A DNA stretch of 64,000 bases from Micrasema longulum (GCA_022494885.1 JAGVSM010004994.1:248001-312000), one strand, 5' to 3'. Shown: positions 46,191 through 57,569, counted from the first letter of the stretch. Numbers and translations: made by a program. Notes: a model not told the origin generated them from the letters alone.

Positions 46191-46559
46191 TTTAACTAAT
46201 CCAACCATCGCGGTGAACAATAATTTTAGTATTTATTTACGATTTATTTCGCAGATTTAAAATGTACCGAGGTTCTTTGCTTCAGGTCCCGACTAGCTAG
46301 GAAATCGTGTGTTCAGGCAGGACCTTCCGTTTTACTTATTACACGAGTACAGGCAATATACTCGTAGACGGAAAATAAAAGGTAAGTTCCGCATTGCAAA
46401 TATGCAATAGCAAACAAAAACGTTTAACAAAGAGGATTTACGACAAATTTGTGAATAGGTAGTTAGTGCGTTCGCAGCAGCCGGATTGTCATTTCAGCCA
46501 GAATACGTATTGGCTAGTCAAATTGACAAAATGGTCGATCGACGATTATGTAGTCTGAG

Positions 46560-46835
46560 CTTCGACCTCGTGGTGTAGTGGTCAGTGCGTTTGCCTACCA
46601 TGCGAGAAGTTTCGGGTTCGATTCCAGGTATGATGACATGAAATATTTATTAAAAAGGGTGTTTTTACACTAGAATATTTCATAGTCCCTGAACTGGCAC
46701 CTGAAGCCTACTAAGACTGATCATTTTACCTTCATGTAACAGAAATGAACGAGAAACGCCGCGATCGGTGTACCAATACAGTGCCCCATGCACTATTAGG
46801 AGCGGAAAGGGAATGACGATGATGATGACCTACTT
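46560..46835 (+). mobile_element. SINE-B copy (head and body nearly complete)
   Basis: Head CGACCTCGTGGTGTAGTGGT (box A), TTTGCCTACCATGCGAG (anticodon arm, ACC at the anticodon position, Gly-like) and TTCGGGTTCGATTCCAGG (box B). Body GACATGAAATATTTATT, CCCTGAACTGGCACCTGAAG, AAGACTGATCATTTTACCTT, CGCCGCGATCGGTGTACCAA and CAGTGCCCCATGCACTATTA, with the end GGAATGACGATGATGATGAC. The (GAT)n-like end rather than poly-A suggests mobilisation by an RTE-type LINE (inference). Confidence 0.8.
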
Positions 46836-46854
46836 AAATATCAACAATATTTAA

Positions 46855-47030
46855 GTACGTCCAAATGTTTGAAGACAAGGGTGGAGTGGAGACCAACCCC
46901 CGAGAGAGTTATCGAGATTTAAATTTATTGTTACGAATATTTTTGAGAACGTAATGTGGATGTCTAGTTAAAGCACAGTCAGAATGGTGAACGTTACACA
47001 CTGTGAAAGTGATCATTTAAAATTTAAATT
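46855..47030 (+). repeat. Rep-E copy
   Basis: CGTCCAAATGTTTGAAGACA, CAACCCCCGAGAGAGTTATC, CAGTCAGAATGGTGAACGTT and ACACACTGTGAAAGTGATCA follow the family order. It starts within about 20 bp of the SINE-B tail. Confidence 0.6.
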
Positions 47031-47379
47031 AAAGCTATAAAATTATTTCGATCGCGATGAAATTAAAAATTAAATTGAACGGTAAACGAATTTTATCGGC
47101 TAAGCAGTCCGGGTCAAAGTTCGTACGGACATCGCGAGTGTGCATAGTATCGAGGCTTTACCGACAAAATGCATTAAGTCAATAAAACGTATTATTTCCC
47201 AAGCAATTTTATTTTATTTTAATTTTTTTTAAGCTTCGAAAGAGTAATCTTTATTCTGGGGAGCGCATAAAATTTCAAATCAACATCTTGCATCTTTATT
47301 TAAAATATATAAAGACCGTTTACTTAATGCTCTCTGTCAGTATAGGCTCGACGTTTTGGCCACAGTGCCCGGTGCAGGA

Positions 47380-47595
47380 TGCATTAGATCTCGAACCTCG
47401 GGCGTCACGACGTCACGAGACTCGAGTCTCGGTGGGCAGGGGCGGGAGGCGGGACATCGACGAGGGGAGACTGCAGAGTGCAGATTACAGATACGCACTG
47501 CGTAGTCCACCCGCTGGCACTACCCGGTGTTATGTCCCGAGTCTCACTCCACGGGGATGTGATCCCGCGAGAGTACCCAGCCCATTAAGCGCACT
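47380..47595. other. GC-rich patch with a 14-bp palindrome
   Basis: Contains GAGACTCGAGTCTC (47427-47440, perfect palindrome) next to GTCACGACGTCACG and GGGCAGGGGCGGGAGGCGGG. A 103-residue frame (47288-47599) crosses it with no recognisable domain. Confidence 0.35.
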
Positions 47596-47686
47596 GTAGG
47601 TGAGTTTTTAGATTGGTAAGCTGCAAAAATTCTGATGAAATGTCTATAGCGGTACTTTGGCATATAAAAAAGATCTTTTTTATATT

Positions 47687-47935
47687 TGATAAATAATCTA
47701 TAACAAATGGCACTAGCGGCTAATAGTTTCAGTTAAAATATTTTCTCATTTAATTCGCATATTTAATTAGCAAAAAAATGCATTAAAAAAAACATAATTA
47801 CCAAAAATAAGACTATTTTATGTTTGATAAATAATCTATAACAAATGGCATAAGCGGCTTATAGTTTCAGTTAAAATATTTTCTAATTTAACACAAACAT
47901 TTTTTAAACAATAAACATAATTGCAAAAAAACTGG
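47687..47935 (+). repeat. Tandem duplication, period about 139 bp
   Basis: TTGATAAATAATCTATAACA, AATGGCAcTAGCGGCTaATA and GTTTCAGTTAAAATATTTTC occur at 47687 and again at 47826 with few changes; both units end in AACATAATTnC. A two-copy local duplication of non-coding DNA. Confidence 0.8.
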
Positions 47936-47937
47936 AA

Positions 47938-48005
47938 CCGAAGACTCGAACCCCAACCCTAGTCGTTAGAAAGCAACGACTTATCCGCACGACTATTTCA
48001 TATAC
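47938..48005 (-). other. Weak tRNA-like sequence
   Basis: The minus strand shows a strong 6-bp stem GTCGTT/AACGAC enclosing GCTTTCT, then GGGGTTCGAGTC resembling a T loop. The acceptor stem does not pair well, U33 is replaced by C and the D arm is poor. More likely a tRNA-derived repeat or pseudogene than a tRNA gene. Confidence 0.25.
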
Positions 48006-49099
48006 TAGTCCAATCGTCGAAAAAGTGATTTATAAAATAATATTATTCATAAGCGCACCGATAATTTTCGCTTAATTGTGACTACCTTTACTTGTCTCGA
48101 AGGAAAACACTATTTCTTTGTAAATAATGTGATAGAATCTAAATTATTTCAAAGTATTCCTCACCGAGAACTAATAATTGCCTTTTTAGAATCATTCTTT
48201 CATTAATTTTTATATCACTTTAACATTCACAAAACGGTGTAAGTTATACATTTTACTATTTTTTATGCACAATTTACTCTTGGCACTATTCAATTTTAAT
48301 TTACTAGTAACGTTTTTATCATAACTTAAACATTATTTTTACAGTTTAAATGGATACTGAAGAATAACATATAAATGTCATCGTCCGTTAAAAACATTAT
48401 ATAATTCATGTATATTTTATTCTTGTTTAACGAATCTTTGTTTTTGAAAACTCACTTTAGTATTCATACTGATACTAAGGATTGAAATGTCAATTCGTCA
48501 TATTTTGTACATTACAACAAATTAACTTACAGGACTTCAGTATTATCCTAATCTAACTTCTTTGTAATATACTGGTACACATAATCGTTATCTCCTTTTC
48601 ACATTATAACGGGTGCGTGCAATACTATCTCACTTACACTGTCTCAAGTGAAGCAGTTTTATTTTAAAGAATAATAGCCCTTATAAAGGAGTGTTGAAAT
48701 ACTAAATTGCATTTAGGAAAGCTGCAAGATTTTACTGTAATCGTAAGTTTATTTTTTCTAAGGTAAATCTGAAATTTGAAGTTTTGAGACGCGATGTATT
48801 TAATGTATTATCTCTATATGAGACCCCTCAGCCGACCGGGAAAATGGGAGCCGAGCGTAGGAGGGACCGAAGACTGCAGGCATCGCTGATCACCATCGAG
48901 TACTTCGTTATTTTTATTGGAAATCATTTTGTTTAAAATCTCTAAGGCCGGGTGTTCGATCATTACTAATAGTTAAAAATCGAAAGTAAGAGTAACCATT
49001 TTAAAAACAGAATTTTTATTGTGTAAAAAAAGAGGAATACTTATTAAAAACTCTAACTATTACTACTAAATTTCTATTATTTCTTATTGATCAAACAAC

Positions 49100-49209
49100 C
49101 CAGCCTAAGTATAAAAATGAATTTTTATGTATACTTTCCTCCTATTACACTGACAACACGTAATACGGCAAAAATGCCGTATACAAAAATAAATCAATCA
49201 ATAAAATAG
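49100..49209 (+). mobile_element. Probable LINE 3' end with terminal hairpin
   Basis: ATACGGCA-AAAA-TGCCGTAT (49163-49182) forms an 8-bp hairpin and is followed by ACAAAAATAAATCAATCAATAAAA. A 3'-terminal hairpin with a short repeat tail is typical of LINE 3' ends. No coding remnant recognised upstream. Confidence 0.4.
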
Positions 49210-49216
49210 CGTTGTG

Positions 49217-49365
49217 AATCATCATCACCATTTTCAACAGTCCATCGATTGACACACTAAATGTTGGGAATTATGATACGCTAGATGTTAGATAAGAAGG
49301 TGAGGCGATCAATCTTACGATTCAGCTGCGAGTTTAGGTACATTGAAATATTGCAGTTATTAAAC
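49217..49365 (-). mobile_element. SINE-B 3' part, minus orientation
   Basis: Reading AATCATCATCACCATT (tail), then AGAAGGTGAGGCGATCAATC, TTACGATTCAGCTGCGAG and ACATTGAAATATTGC, it is the complement of the SINE-B body. Strongly diverged. Confidence 0.5.
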
Positions 49366-49374
49366 ATGTTCAAT

Positions 49375-49512
49375 TATAGGTTACCGACGAAGAGACGAGT
49401 ACTTTAAATATTCATGCAAATATACTCATTTGCGAACACAAATATCGGGTTTTCTTTATAGACAGTCGAAGGTAACTCTGTTAACTTTCCACTGTAATCG
49501 GGGCCCAGGTCG
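49375..49512 (-). mobile_element. Partial TIR element (left end of the 35.5-kb family)
   Basis: On the minus strand: GGGCCCCGATTACAGTGGAA, AGTTAACAGAGTTACCTTCG, ACTGTCTATAAAGAAAACCC and GAGTATATTTGCATGAATAT match 35500-35600. Only about 135 bp remain, and the element body runs toward lower coordinates. Confidence 0.65.
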
Positions 49513-49869
49513 CTTACTATCCAGTTAGGTACTTCGGAAAATTAACCCACTTCCTGTCTGGCAGAGTTCCGGATGTCGTGTCCGGTACAAAATAATGCAT
49601 CACTTATCACTACGTACATTCCTAATACCTACGCAGTACTCGGTCACTAGTCCTAATACCAAATAGTATGTCATCACTCACCACGCACGGACATATCTAA
49701 AACTGTTCACTATTCATTTTTGACTAATTTTACCAATTTTTGAAAAATTATCCCTAATATTTAATAATCAATTATTTATATCACATTTAACGAAATTCAC
49801 CAGCTGATAGTTGATTCCTAATTGATCAAATTGCGTTACGATCCGATGGAATTATCGATCGATGAACGG

Positions 49870-50240
49870 TTTCCTCGATCGCGTGATGTCGACCTTTCGA
49901 TACCCATTGACCGCTCTATTTTTTTTGCCTCCTTTTTCACATCATTCTCGATTGTGGAATAATCTACCCACTAACGTTAGAGACGCCCCTTCTTTATTTA
50001 CATATAAATCAAGTTTGAAATCTCACTATCTAAATGTTCGAGTCGTTCCTTTCTCCTACTTCTTTCCTTCCGATCCCCTCTCCACTCTTCATAGTATAGT
50101 GTAGGCTTTTAGTTCATTTTCGTTACAAATTTTGTATAAAATTATAAGATTCTGTATAATTGCCTAGAATATGTCCACGTACTTGTAATTTTCTCAAACT
50201 GAACTAAGGCAATATATAAAATTATATACGCTAGTAAAGT
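49870..50240 (+). pseudogene. LINE RT C-terminus and 3' UTR
   Basis: The frame to 50104 reads SHHSRLWNNLPTNVRDAPSL then FTYKSSLKSHYLN, the 'F.P...RLWN.LP..VR...SL..FK..L' block ending many CR1/R1-like LINE proteins. A UTR follows with GGCAATATATAAAATTATAT and an AT-rich end near 50240. Catalytic motifs absent (5'-truncated). Confidence 0.65.
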
Positions 50241-51109
50241 GTAAAATAAATTAATAAAATGGCGCGCTTTGTCAGACGGGAATGCCTCGCAGACTCGCGG
50301 ACTCGCGGACTGAGTGAAGGATAATTAGGTTTCGCTGTTGTTGGTAACGAGAGCGTATCATTTTCATTTGATAACGTTAAAAGTATGTCAGTTATGTTGG
50401 GAGTTGGGATGTGCAACAATAGAGAAATGTCACTTCATTTTTTTATATTTTCAAAGTAATAAAGGTCTATGAAATACTGTCCATTGAAAAAAAATTGTTA
50501 CGTATTAGTAGCATAAAAAATCTTTTTAAATTTGAAATTTTGAATTCCCGCAAAAGCGGTCATTCCATTGGCCACGATTCATGTTTATTTGTTCTTGACC
50601 ATTCAAATTTGTTTAGAACATTATCACGAATCTTGACGTCACAGCTATCAAGGCCAAACATGTCGCGTTTTTCTAGTGACGTATTTTAAAAAATATTTTT
50701 AAAATTTATACACGGAAAGGTTTCTCCACAATATGCATATTGATTTTGAAAATACAATTAATTAGTCTAGATCCATTGTATATACTTTTATTGGTATTCG
50801 TAATATGTGATATTTCCCTGTTATTCAAACGAAGCGAGTAAGTATGCAATAAATACGTACAGCTGATAAGTACGTAACTAATTTTGAGATATTTTATTAT
50901 TATGTAAGAGGGAAGAGTAATGTAAATATGCAATATTTTGCTACCCTTTAAATCACTCAAAAATCATTCGAAGATTTTTATTTTATTAATTTTTGGCTCG
51001 GGGTACTAGAAAAAATATTTGCATAAATGCGTTATTACATTCAATTGTAAAATCGAATAACAAAGAATATTTTTAAAAAATGCAGAATTATGAACGTAAG
51101 TGCGCGAAC

Positions 51110-51205
51110 TGAATACTTAAACCAGCCAATGGGTCGTGAGTCCCGTAAACGCCCGCGCTTCAATGTTCCGAAAAAGGTTTTCCATCTCTGTCGAAACACC
51201 TACTA
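51110..51205 (+). repeat. Rep-E 3' part, diverged
   Basis: ACTTAAACCAGCCAATGGGT, CGTGAGTCCCGTAAACGCCC and TTTTCCATCTCTGTCGAAAC align with 18840-18925. Diverged from the 23.5-kb palindrome arms. Confidence 0.5.
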
Positions 51206-51282
51206 TCACAAAATAAGTAAAGTCGTGTATCGGTCGAGTACTCGAACCGGGCTGCGGTCCCGCGGTGGCGTCGCGGACTCGG

Positions 51283-51560
51283 TCGCTCAATCACAAATAA
51301 CAATCGACGTGCTTAAAAACTTGCTAAGCATTTGAGCGATCACAATGAACGATAATGAACAAGCTTAAGTTATCGCAGTCATAAGTCAACCCGTGTGTAA
51401 TCTCTAAGTCAACGCTCGTGTCGGTTTGTTTTCCTCGTAAATGAATACGGTGTTATTCAAACATGCGATTGCGCAGGGGGATTATGCGTTGCGAAACGTA
51501 AATATTTTGACATTTAATATGAGGTGTTCAAGAATGTTCCATTGTGATCGCGATTCCCCT
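51283..51560 (+). mobile_element. Second copy of the 19.4-kb MITE, right end lost
   Basis: GCTCAATCACAAATAACAAT, CGACGTGCTTAAAAAC, GTCAACGCTCGTGTCGGTTT, GGTGTTATTCAAACATGCGA and TGTTCCATTGTGATCGCGAT are collinear with 19368-19840. The terminal 50 bp of the right side are missing, and an internal segment near 19500-19720 is deleted. Confidence 0.75.
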
Positions 51561-51715
51561 GTTTTAGCGCGGTCATTTTAATCATACAGCTGAAATTGGC
51601 TCCAGAACTACAATATTTGTAATAATCACAAAAACGTAAAAATTTAAGAAAATACGCGCGCGCTTAAAGCTCGGTGCGTCTCTTGTCGGCTTGTTCCGTT
51701 ATCAGAGGCAGTGCG

Positions 51716-51750
51716 GACGGGAACAGGAACAGGAACAGGATCAGGAACGC
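51716..51750 (+). repeat. (GGAACA)n tandem repeat
   Basis: Five imperfect GGAACA/GGATCA units. Confidence 0.8.
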
Positions 51751-52094
51751 CTTCGGTATGAGGGATCAGAAACTTCCGATAGTCGACAATGTCGAGGCAG
51801 ATTCTCAGGTTGCTGGCAACTCTGGAGTCCGCGATGTCCTAATAGGTAATGGGGGACACGATGACAATACCCGATAGATGCTGCACTGCCGAGGTACGTT
51901 ATCATTCTCAATATAGAAACACGGCGTGTTTGTTCAGCGCTCAGCGCTAAAGCGAAAACAAACGAAACCGTAATCTTACTTAATCCCCCCCCCCCTCCCC
52001 CTTATCATTTCCCTTCCCGTCGTTGCACTCCTTCCAATAGGACGATAGTCACCGATCGATTCGAGATAATATTATGTAGTTCTTGTTTTCTCAT

Positions 52095-52210
52095 TCTAGG
52101 TCCCGATTACAATGGGAAGTTAACATTTATCTTCAATTTTATCTACAAATTTTCTGTATTAAAAACGGAATATGCAAACATTTTTTTCTTATAAACTTGA
52201 TATAACTTGA
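52095..52210 (+). mobile_element. Partial TIR element (right end of the 35.5-kb family)
   Basis: CTAGGTCCCGATTACAATGG, GAAGTTAACATTTATCTTCA and GTATTAAAAACGGAATATGC match the complement of 36836-36735. The body continues toward higher coordinates and is lost within about 120 bp. Confidence 0.65.
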
Positions 52211-52394
52211 ATTTCAAATAATTTGTTGGCACTTTTGATGGGCTAAACCAAAAATGTAATTTTAAAGAAACCCTCAACATTCAATACGGAAATTCTAAAT
52301 AAGTTATTTAAAGTTCATTCGGAAGACACTATTTATTAAAAAAACAATTTTTAAATTTACAAAGAAGATAAATAAAAGAATTTGAGATGAATAA

Positions 52395-52860
52395 GTCACT
52401 CAGATACCAAAGTAAAATCCCTAAATTCCACACGAGTCATGGTCAAAAAAGATTTGTCTTTAAAGGTGTCAAAAATTCCAATCATCTCCCCAATGAACTA
52501 AAAACTATTTAAACAAATAAAATAAATTTAAAGAAAAAATTTAAACGAGTGTAAAAACTGCATTCAATTTTAATTGGTATGACTGTATTATTATTGTATG
52601 TTTTTATTTATATCCTATTTATTTATTTTTTCTTATGTACTCGTTTATTCAAAATTATATAAATTCTAATAATTAAATAACTATAACAGTGTAAGTCACT
52701 CTCCAAGCGCAAGAGTTAGTTTCTTTTTGGAGAGTTACAGTTATAACATTTACCAGATTTATAAAAGTAGATTTGTATAGAATAAAAAAACATGTACAAT
52801 TTATGAAATACGAGTATATTGATTAATAAAAGAAATAATAATAATAAAACCGAGAGGGAA
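52395..52860 (+). pseudogene. LINE RT C-terminus with 3' UTR
   Basis: Reads KIPKFHTSHGQKRFVFKGVK then NSNHLPNELKTI before a stop. This is a short form of the 'P.....G..SF.Y.GVK.WN.LP.EIK' LINE terminus. The UTR contains an inverted repeat (ACTCTCCAA ... TTGGAGAGT, 52698-52734). The end is (AAT)n-like near 52830-52848. 5'-truncated. Confidence 0.6.
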
Positions 52861-53188
52861 AATATAACAGTTCTTAATATAATTATTAGGGGTTTCTTGA
52901 ACTTGTTAGATGAAGGAATTTTAAGTGAATTTTAGATATTATTCAAAGGTATAAAAATAAAGTAAATAAATCTAAAACAAACTTTTTGTATCTTTAATCC
53001 CACGAATGGAGCTCGCTATCTCAGCCCTGCGTTTCGCCCTGGAAGATCGCAGATCGCAGATCACACGGACGATTGAGAATGCAATATTAAACTAGCAGCC
53101 AATAGACTGTCACTTGCTAGGAAATTCAGCCCTTCGGGCATCGCTTTATCGATATCGGTTAATTAATTAGAATCTCGGTTCCCCTTTT

Positions 53189-53240
53189 CTAATAGTAGTT
53201 ATTTATTTACAACTCGTTGAAAGTTGCATTTTTCTTCATA
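53189..53240 (+). repeat. SINE-C body fragment
   Basis: CTAATAGTAGTTATTTATTT and ACAACTCGTTGAAAGTTGC match the SINE-C body in plus orientation, without head. Confidence 0.5.
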
Positions 53241-53964
53241 ATTTCATAGTTTCTATTTTTATCAAATGGAATGTCAGCAGATCACTTCATAATAAAATAA
53301 AAGCATTTACTGCTCAAATTACGATTTGTAGTTATTATTTTATCATCGAGCTTAAAGTTACGGTAAACGTAAAAATGTACATAAATTATTGTGATCTTAC
53401 ACTGGAAATCCGAATCCGGAACTCTCCGTGTTGTGATTGAAGTTAAGTATAAAAAGCAAAGGAAGAAATTAACCTCATAAAGAACAAATAATAAAAATGT
53501 AGGCCACGAACAATACAACTTTATATAACAAACATACCTTGTATCATTTATTTCATTAATTTCAGCATTACAAAGTCAAATACTTTTTATGTTTAAATAT
53601 GACCACAGAAAACATAAGTCATAAACAAACTGTCAAACAATCACAGCGCGTTTACGGATTTTTTTTATTTCATACTATTCAAAACCCAATTGAATAATAT
53701 AAAATTGAATTTTAATCGCAATTTGCAGCGCATAAATATAACTTTAAAATATTTGACAGCGCGTTCCGTTTGTATACGCGCCGACAGTTAATAAATTATA
53801 TAAAAAGGAAAGAGACTGCCAACTTTATAGAACGTTGTCTCTGTCGCACCAGTCCGGTGTAAAATAATTAATGAATTACTGAGAGAGACAGCGCTTGAGG
53901 ACGCATGAGTATTCCTATAGTTGCGGATCACTTCAACTTCAACCCGAGCTTTCAAAGTCGAATT

Positions 53965-54532
53965 GCTACTACTACTACTACTACTACCATCACGCCATTT
54001 CCCCGTAGGGGTAGGCAGAGAGAATGGACCGCCACACACGTCTATCCTGGCATACAATCCTAGCCTCTTCCACATTCATACATCTTGTCATACATGCCCT
54101 TCGGTTCTGTCTGCTTTTGACATGACCAGACTTAAGATTTTGGTTTATCTGATCATGCCACGTCTTCCTTGGTCGTCCTCGTCTAACGTTGCCGTTCATT
54201 TTCGCTATATATACTTGTTTTACCATTCTTTCGTCGTCCATTCGTTCTACATGACCAAACCATCTCAGAGACCCTTTCTAAATATTATCAGTTATACTTG
54301 ACTCAGATTAACACTCTCGCCTGATTTCATCATTCGTAACCCTGTCATACATTGATTTCCCACACATTCGTCTAAGAGATCGCATTTCAACCGCGTTCAC
54401 TCGGCTTTCATCCTTCCTCTGCCAGTTCCATGTTTCACTTTCATACATAAGTGTTGGGACTAAAACTGCGTTGTGCACTGCCAGTTTAGCTTCGATTGAC
54501 ATATTTTTATTAGAAATTACTGTGCTTAGTGC
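53965..54532 (-). pseudogene. RTE-1 non-LTR retrotransposon, copy 2
   Basis: On the minus strand: NMSIEAKLAVHNAVLVPTLM, YESETWNWQRKDESRVNAVE, MRSLRRMCGKSMYDRVTNDE and IRREC with TAA, then in the same frame a second stop followed by LRWFGHVERMDDERMVKQVY, GRPRKTWHDQINQN, NRRACMTRCMNVEEARIVC and YPYGEMA. The tail is (TAG)n at 53965-53987. It is more truncated than copy 1 (starts at the ALSTVIS segment) but better preserved downstream. It shares with copy 1 the TAA directly after IRREC and the downstream TAG. Confidence 0.85.
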
Positions 54533-55464
54533 TCGGAAAATAAATCCAATTTATTTTAAGAATAGAGCTCAAATTTCTATCCGCCAATTAACTCGAACGT
54601 TCAACATAGCACGGCACAATATTTTTATTTTTTTATATTTTGATACCGATAATGTACTTAATCAATAGCTTACACCACTGTGGAAAATTTGTATTGTTTT
54701 CACATTTTTTGTTTGTATACATATACTTATTTTCTATATACAATACATGTAAAAACTGTAGTTTTTTTCCCCAATAAAAATAAATAAAAAAACAATGAAA
54801 TATCATAGGGTGGATTTATTGATAATTCATATTTCAATTATTTCATTTATCAAAAGGTAGGTAAACACACGAAACAGTACACCATGAAGCTAACTAATCT
54901 CCAATAAATTTCTTTCAGCAAAATTTTTACCCGCGAGTAGAAACTATTTTATTTTTATTTTTTATTAAATCATACAATTTTGAATTTTTTCTGTACTCCC
55001 AGGAGTTACAACAAACTCATTTTTGGACAGAATTTTTACTACATAAAAGTATATTAATAATATAGTAACGAGTATTTACATAAAACTGAAATAACATAGC
55101 TAGTTAAGTACATGTATAATACAAATAAACTAAAATTAAAATAAATAAAACAGAAAAAGAAAATAATAATTAAGTATCCACCCATTTTACCGGACCGAGT
55201 GGATTAGCACGATACGTGTGAAACAGGCCCGTACATGACATAAACACTCGATCATCTTTAGAATAATAATATATGCGACGTGTCATAGCGATGCTCCCAA
55301 CTCCCAATCTTCCGTACAACTGCACACTTCTCTATGCTAAGGCCTGGCAATAATTTTACCTCCGGGACATAAAACGCTAGAATAAAGGGATAGTAAAAGA
55401 GTTGAACAAATTCACCGAGGAAAGCCTTTTCACCGTTCGACGCACCGATGAATATCAGCGCAGA

Positions 55465-55492
55465 ACGGCGGCGGCGGCGGCGGCGGTGGCGG
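55465..55492 (+). repeat. (GGC)n trinucleotide repeat
   Basis: About eight GGC/GCG units with one interruption (GGCGGCGGCGGCGGCGGCGG). The frames through it are poly-Ala, poly-Arg or poly-Pro artefacts. Confidence 0.85.
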
Positions 55493-55609
55493 AGTATGGA
55501 CAGTGGACAGTATGGTACAAAGTATTACGGGGTTTTTCACATGGAAGCGTTTTCGCCGACAGTGCCAGGTGCCAGGTGCCAGTGTGTTGAACCGATGGAT
55601 TTGCGGTTT

Positions 55610-55745
55610 ACTAATCATGTCCGCTCGATTTTCTCTTTAACGTTTCTACTCGAGAGTAGCCACCGAGTAGATAGCGCTAGTTAAAGGTTCCGATTCTATT
55701 TCACATTCGGAACTGTATTCTTCATCCACCCTGACGCAGAACATA
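55610..55745 (-). repeat. SINE-B leader fragment
   Basis: The minus strand reads GGATGAAGAATACAGTTCCG, GAATCGGAACCTTTAACTAG, TATCTACTCGGTGGCTACTC and AATCGAGCGGACA. It is collinear with the leader of the copy at 44685-44560. The tRNA head is absent. Confidence 0.6.
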
Positions 55746-56104
55746 ATTCAGATTTCAGTACTAGAAAATAAATGCGTACCTATATATATATACAAAAAGT
55801 AGTCGGGGAGAACAGCTTAAAATAAATATTACACAAAATGATGTTGCAAATTAGGCCAAACCATAAATGCTAATGGATTTTTAATCTTTTCCGACTACGA
55901 TATCTCGAAGACGGATAAAATCTTTTTTGTGTAGAATTTTAGGAGAAGTACTTTTGTAATACAATTTTTATCGAAAATGTAACCGTTTTGCGTGAAGATG
56001 AAAAATAAAAATAGCCCGGAGGGGTGGTGGAGGAGGAACTCGCCCCTTACCGAGCGGGGGAGTTTTACTACAACACGCACTCGCCATATTGTATATTGAC
56101 ATTA

Positions 56105-56750
56105 AATGCAAATTTTGAACACGTTAATAAAAAAATATCAAAAAAAATATTTTTCCTTAGTAGATTGAGAAATAAATTAAATAAAGATACTGCAGAACTA
56201 ATTTACAAAACAATCATTCTTCCACATATAGATTACTGCTCAACAATATTATTTTTAGCAAACGAAGGAAATTTAAATAAACTAGAAATTTTACAAAATA
56301 AAGCGATGAGAATAGTTCTTAAGAAAAATAAATATAGCAATGTAAAAAAATGAGAGATGAACTAAAATGGTTATCTGTAAGAAGGAGACTTAAATTTAAT
56401 ATGTTGATATTTATACATAATTTTTTTTAGATAAATTACCAAAATAATTTAAGGATAAAGTTGTCTTAAACAAAAATTGTCATGAATATGCTACTAGACA
56501 AAAGGATAAAATAAGACTACCATTATTGAAAAAAGCTGAGTCGCAAAATTGTTTGATGTACAAGGGTTTAAAAATGTATGATGAGATGCCTGAATGTATA
56601 AAGAATGAAAAGTGTCTGAAAGAATTTGAAAATAAATGTATAAGTTACTGTAAGGAAATGTAAATATATATAGATGATGTAAATGTACATAATAGTTTAT
56701 ATTAGTTTTAATATAAGCTAACTTAAGAAATAAATAAAAAAAAATAAAAA
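56105..56750 (+). pseudogene. CR1/jockey-like LINE, RT thumb to poly-A (LINE-J)
   Basis: NFEHVNKKISKKIFFLSRLR, TAELIYKTIILPHIDYCSTI and LEILQNKAMRIVLKKNK form the post-palm region ('K....LY..II.PH..Y...I....  .L...QNKA.R'). A frame change at 56350 gives MRDELKWLSVRRRLKFNM, a stop and another shift, then LPLLKKAESQNCLMYKGLKM, YDEMPECIKNEKCLKEFE and CISYCKEM. The UTR and A-rich tail (56725-56750) are nearly identical to 10291-10466. The palm with YADD is not present, so it is 5'-truncated. Confidence 0.85.
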
Positions 56751-56989
56751 AATATATTAAAATATCTTTTTCGCAATCCGATAAAGTACCTACGTATTTT
56801 GTAGTTTCTGGATTGTCTTTTTTCTGGGCTGAGCTACCGAGGATATCGAGGAATCAGATTGCAGAGCGCACCGAGGGCAAATTCGCACCATTTGCAAATC
56901 CATATTTCTTTATTTTGAGCAAATCACAAAAAACTAATACAATAACTTCAATTTTAATGGTAATGGTAATATTACGTAGGCGTCTCGGC

Positions 56990-57071
56990 CTAGACCGAGA
57001 GCCGAGCGCCGAGAGCCGAGCGCCGAGCGCCGAGCGCCGAGCGCCGAGCGCCGAGAGCCGAGAGCCGAGCC
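56990..57071 (+). repeat. 7-bp minisatellite (GCCGAGC/GCCGAGA)n
   Basis: About 11-12 units alternating GAGCGCC and GAGAGCC (GCCGAGAGCCGAGCGCCGAG). Frames across it give Arg/Ala/Leu/Ser heptad-like repeats on both strands and are not credible proteins. It sits in a GC-rich patch that extends to about 57330. Confidence 0.95.
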
Positions 57072-57569
57072 GGGACGGGGGTCAATAGTCCGCCCGCATC
57101 GCGAGGGGGCGGGGGCCGTGTCATGGTCTGGCTTCGGCAACCTTGGCAACCCCGAATAGAGCGATTCATCCAATATCTCACATCTCGCGGGATATACTGC
57201 ACACTGCACGCGGTGCACACAGCCACATTATAGTAAGTCAAGTTGTTTTGCAATGTGCCTATCTGAAAAGGGGCCACGAGAGCTCCGGAACGGACCTGTC
57301 CGAGTGGAGGGGGCTTGCGTTTAAACATTTATAAAATGCGTCAAAAACAGGAGGAATACTAAATTTATAATATCGTTTAAAAAAATAATTCGTAAATTAG
57401 AATCGCACCGATTAAAACAAAAACGAATATAATTATTTTATTTAACTGTATCGCGAGCTTCTAATAGAGATCTGATAAAACAAAACTACAATAAATAATA
57501 AATAAGTATTTTCTTCTCTACGGAGAGTACCTATATTTCCCTTTTTTTAATGTAGAAAACAAATATTCG

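Noticed and set aside
46560..46640. Functional tRNA genes at the SINE heads (also 28027, 1187, 26047 and 17787)
   Set aside because: Acceptor stems do not pair fully, bodies follow without a proper 3' end, and the heads are repeated with the same tails. They are retroposed SINE copies.
53921..54301. 126-residue plus-strand frame
   Set aside because: Antisense shadow of RTE-1 copy 2, whose minus-strand reading has the recognisable motifs.
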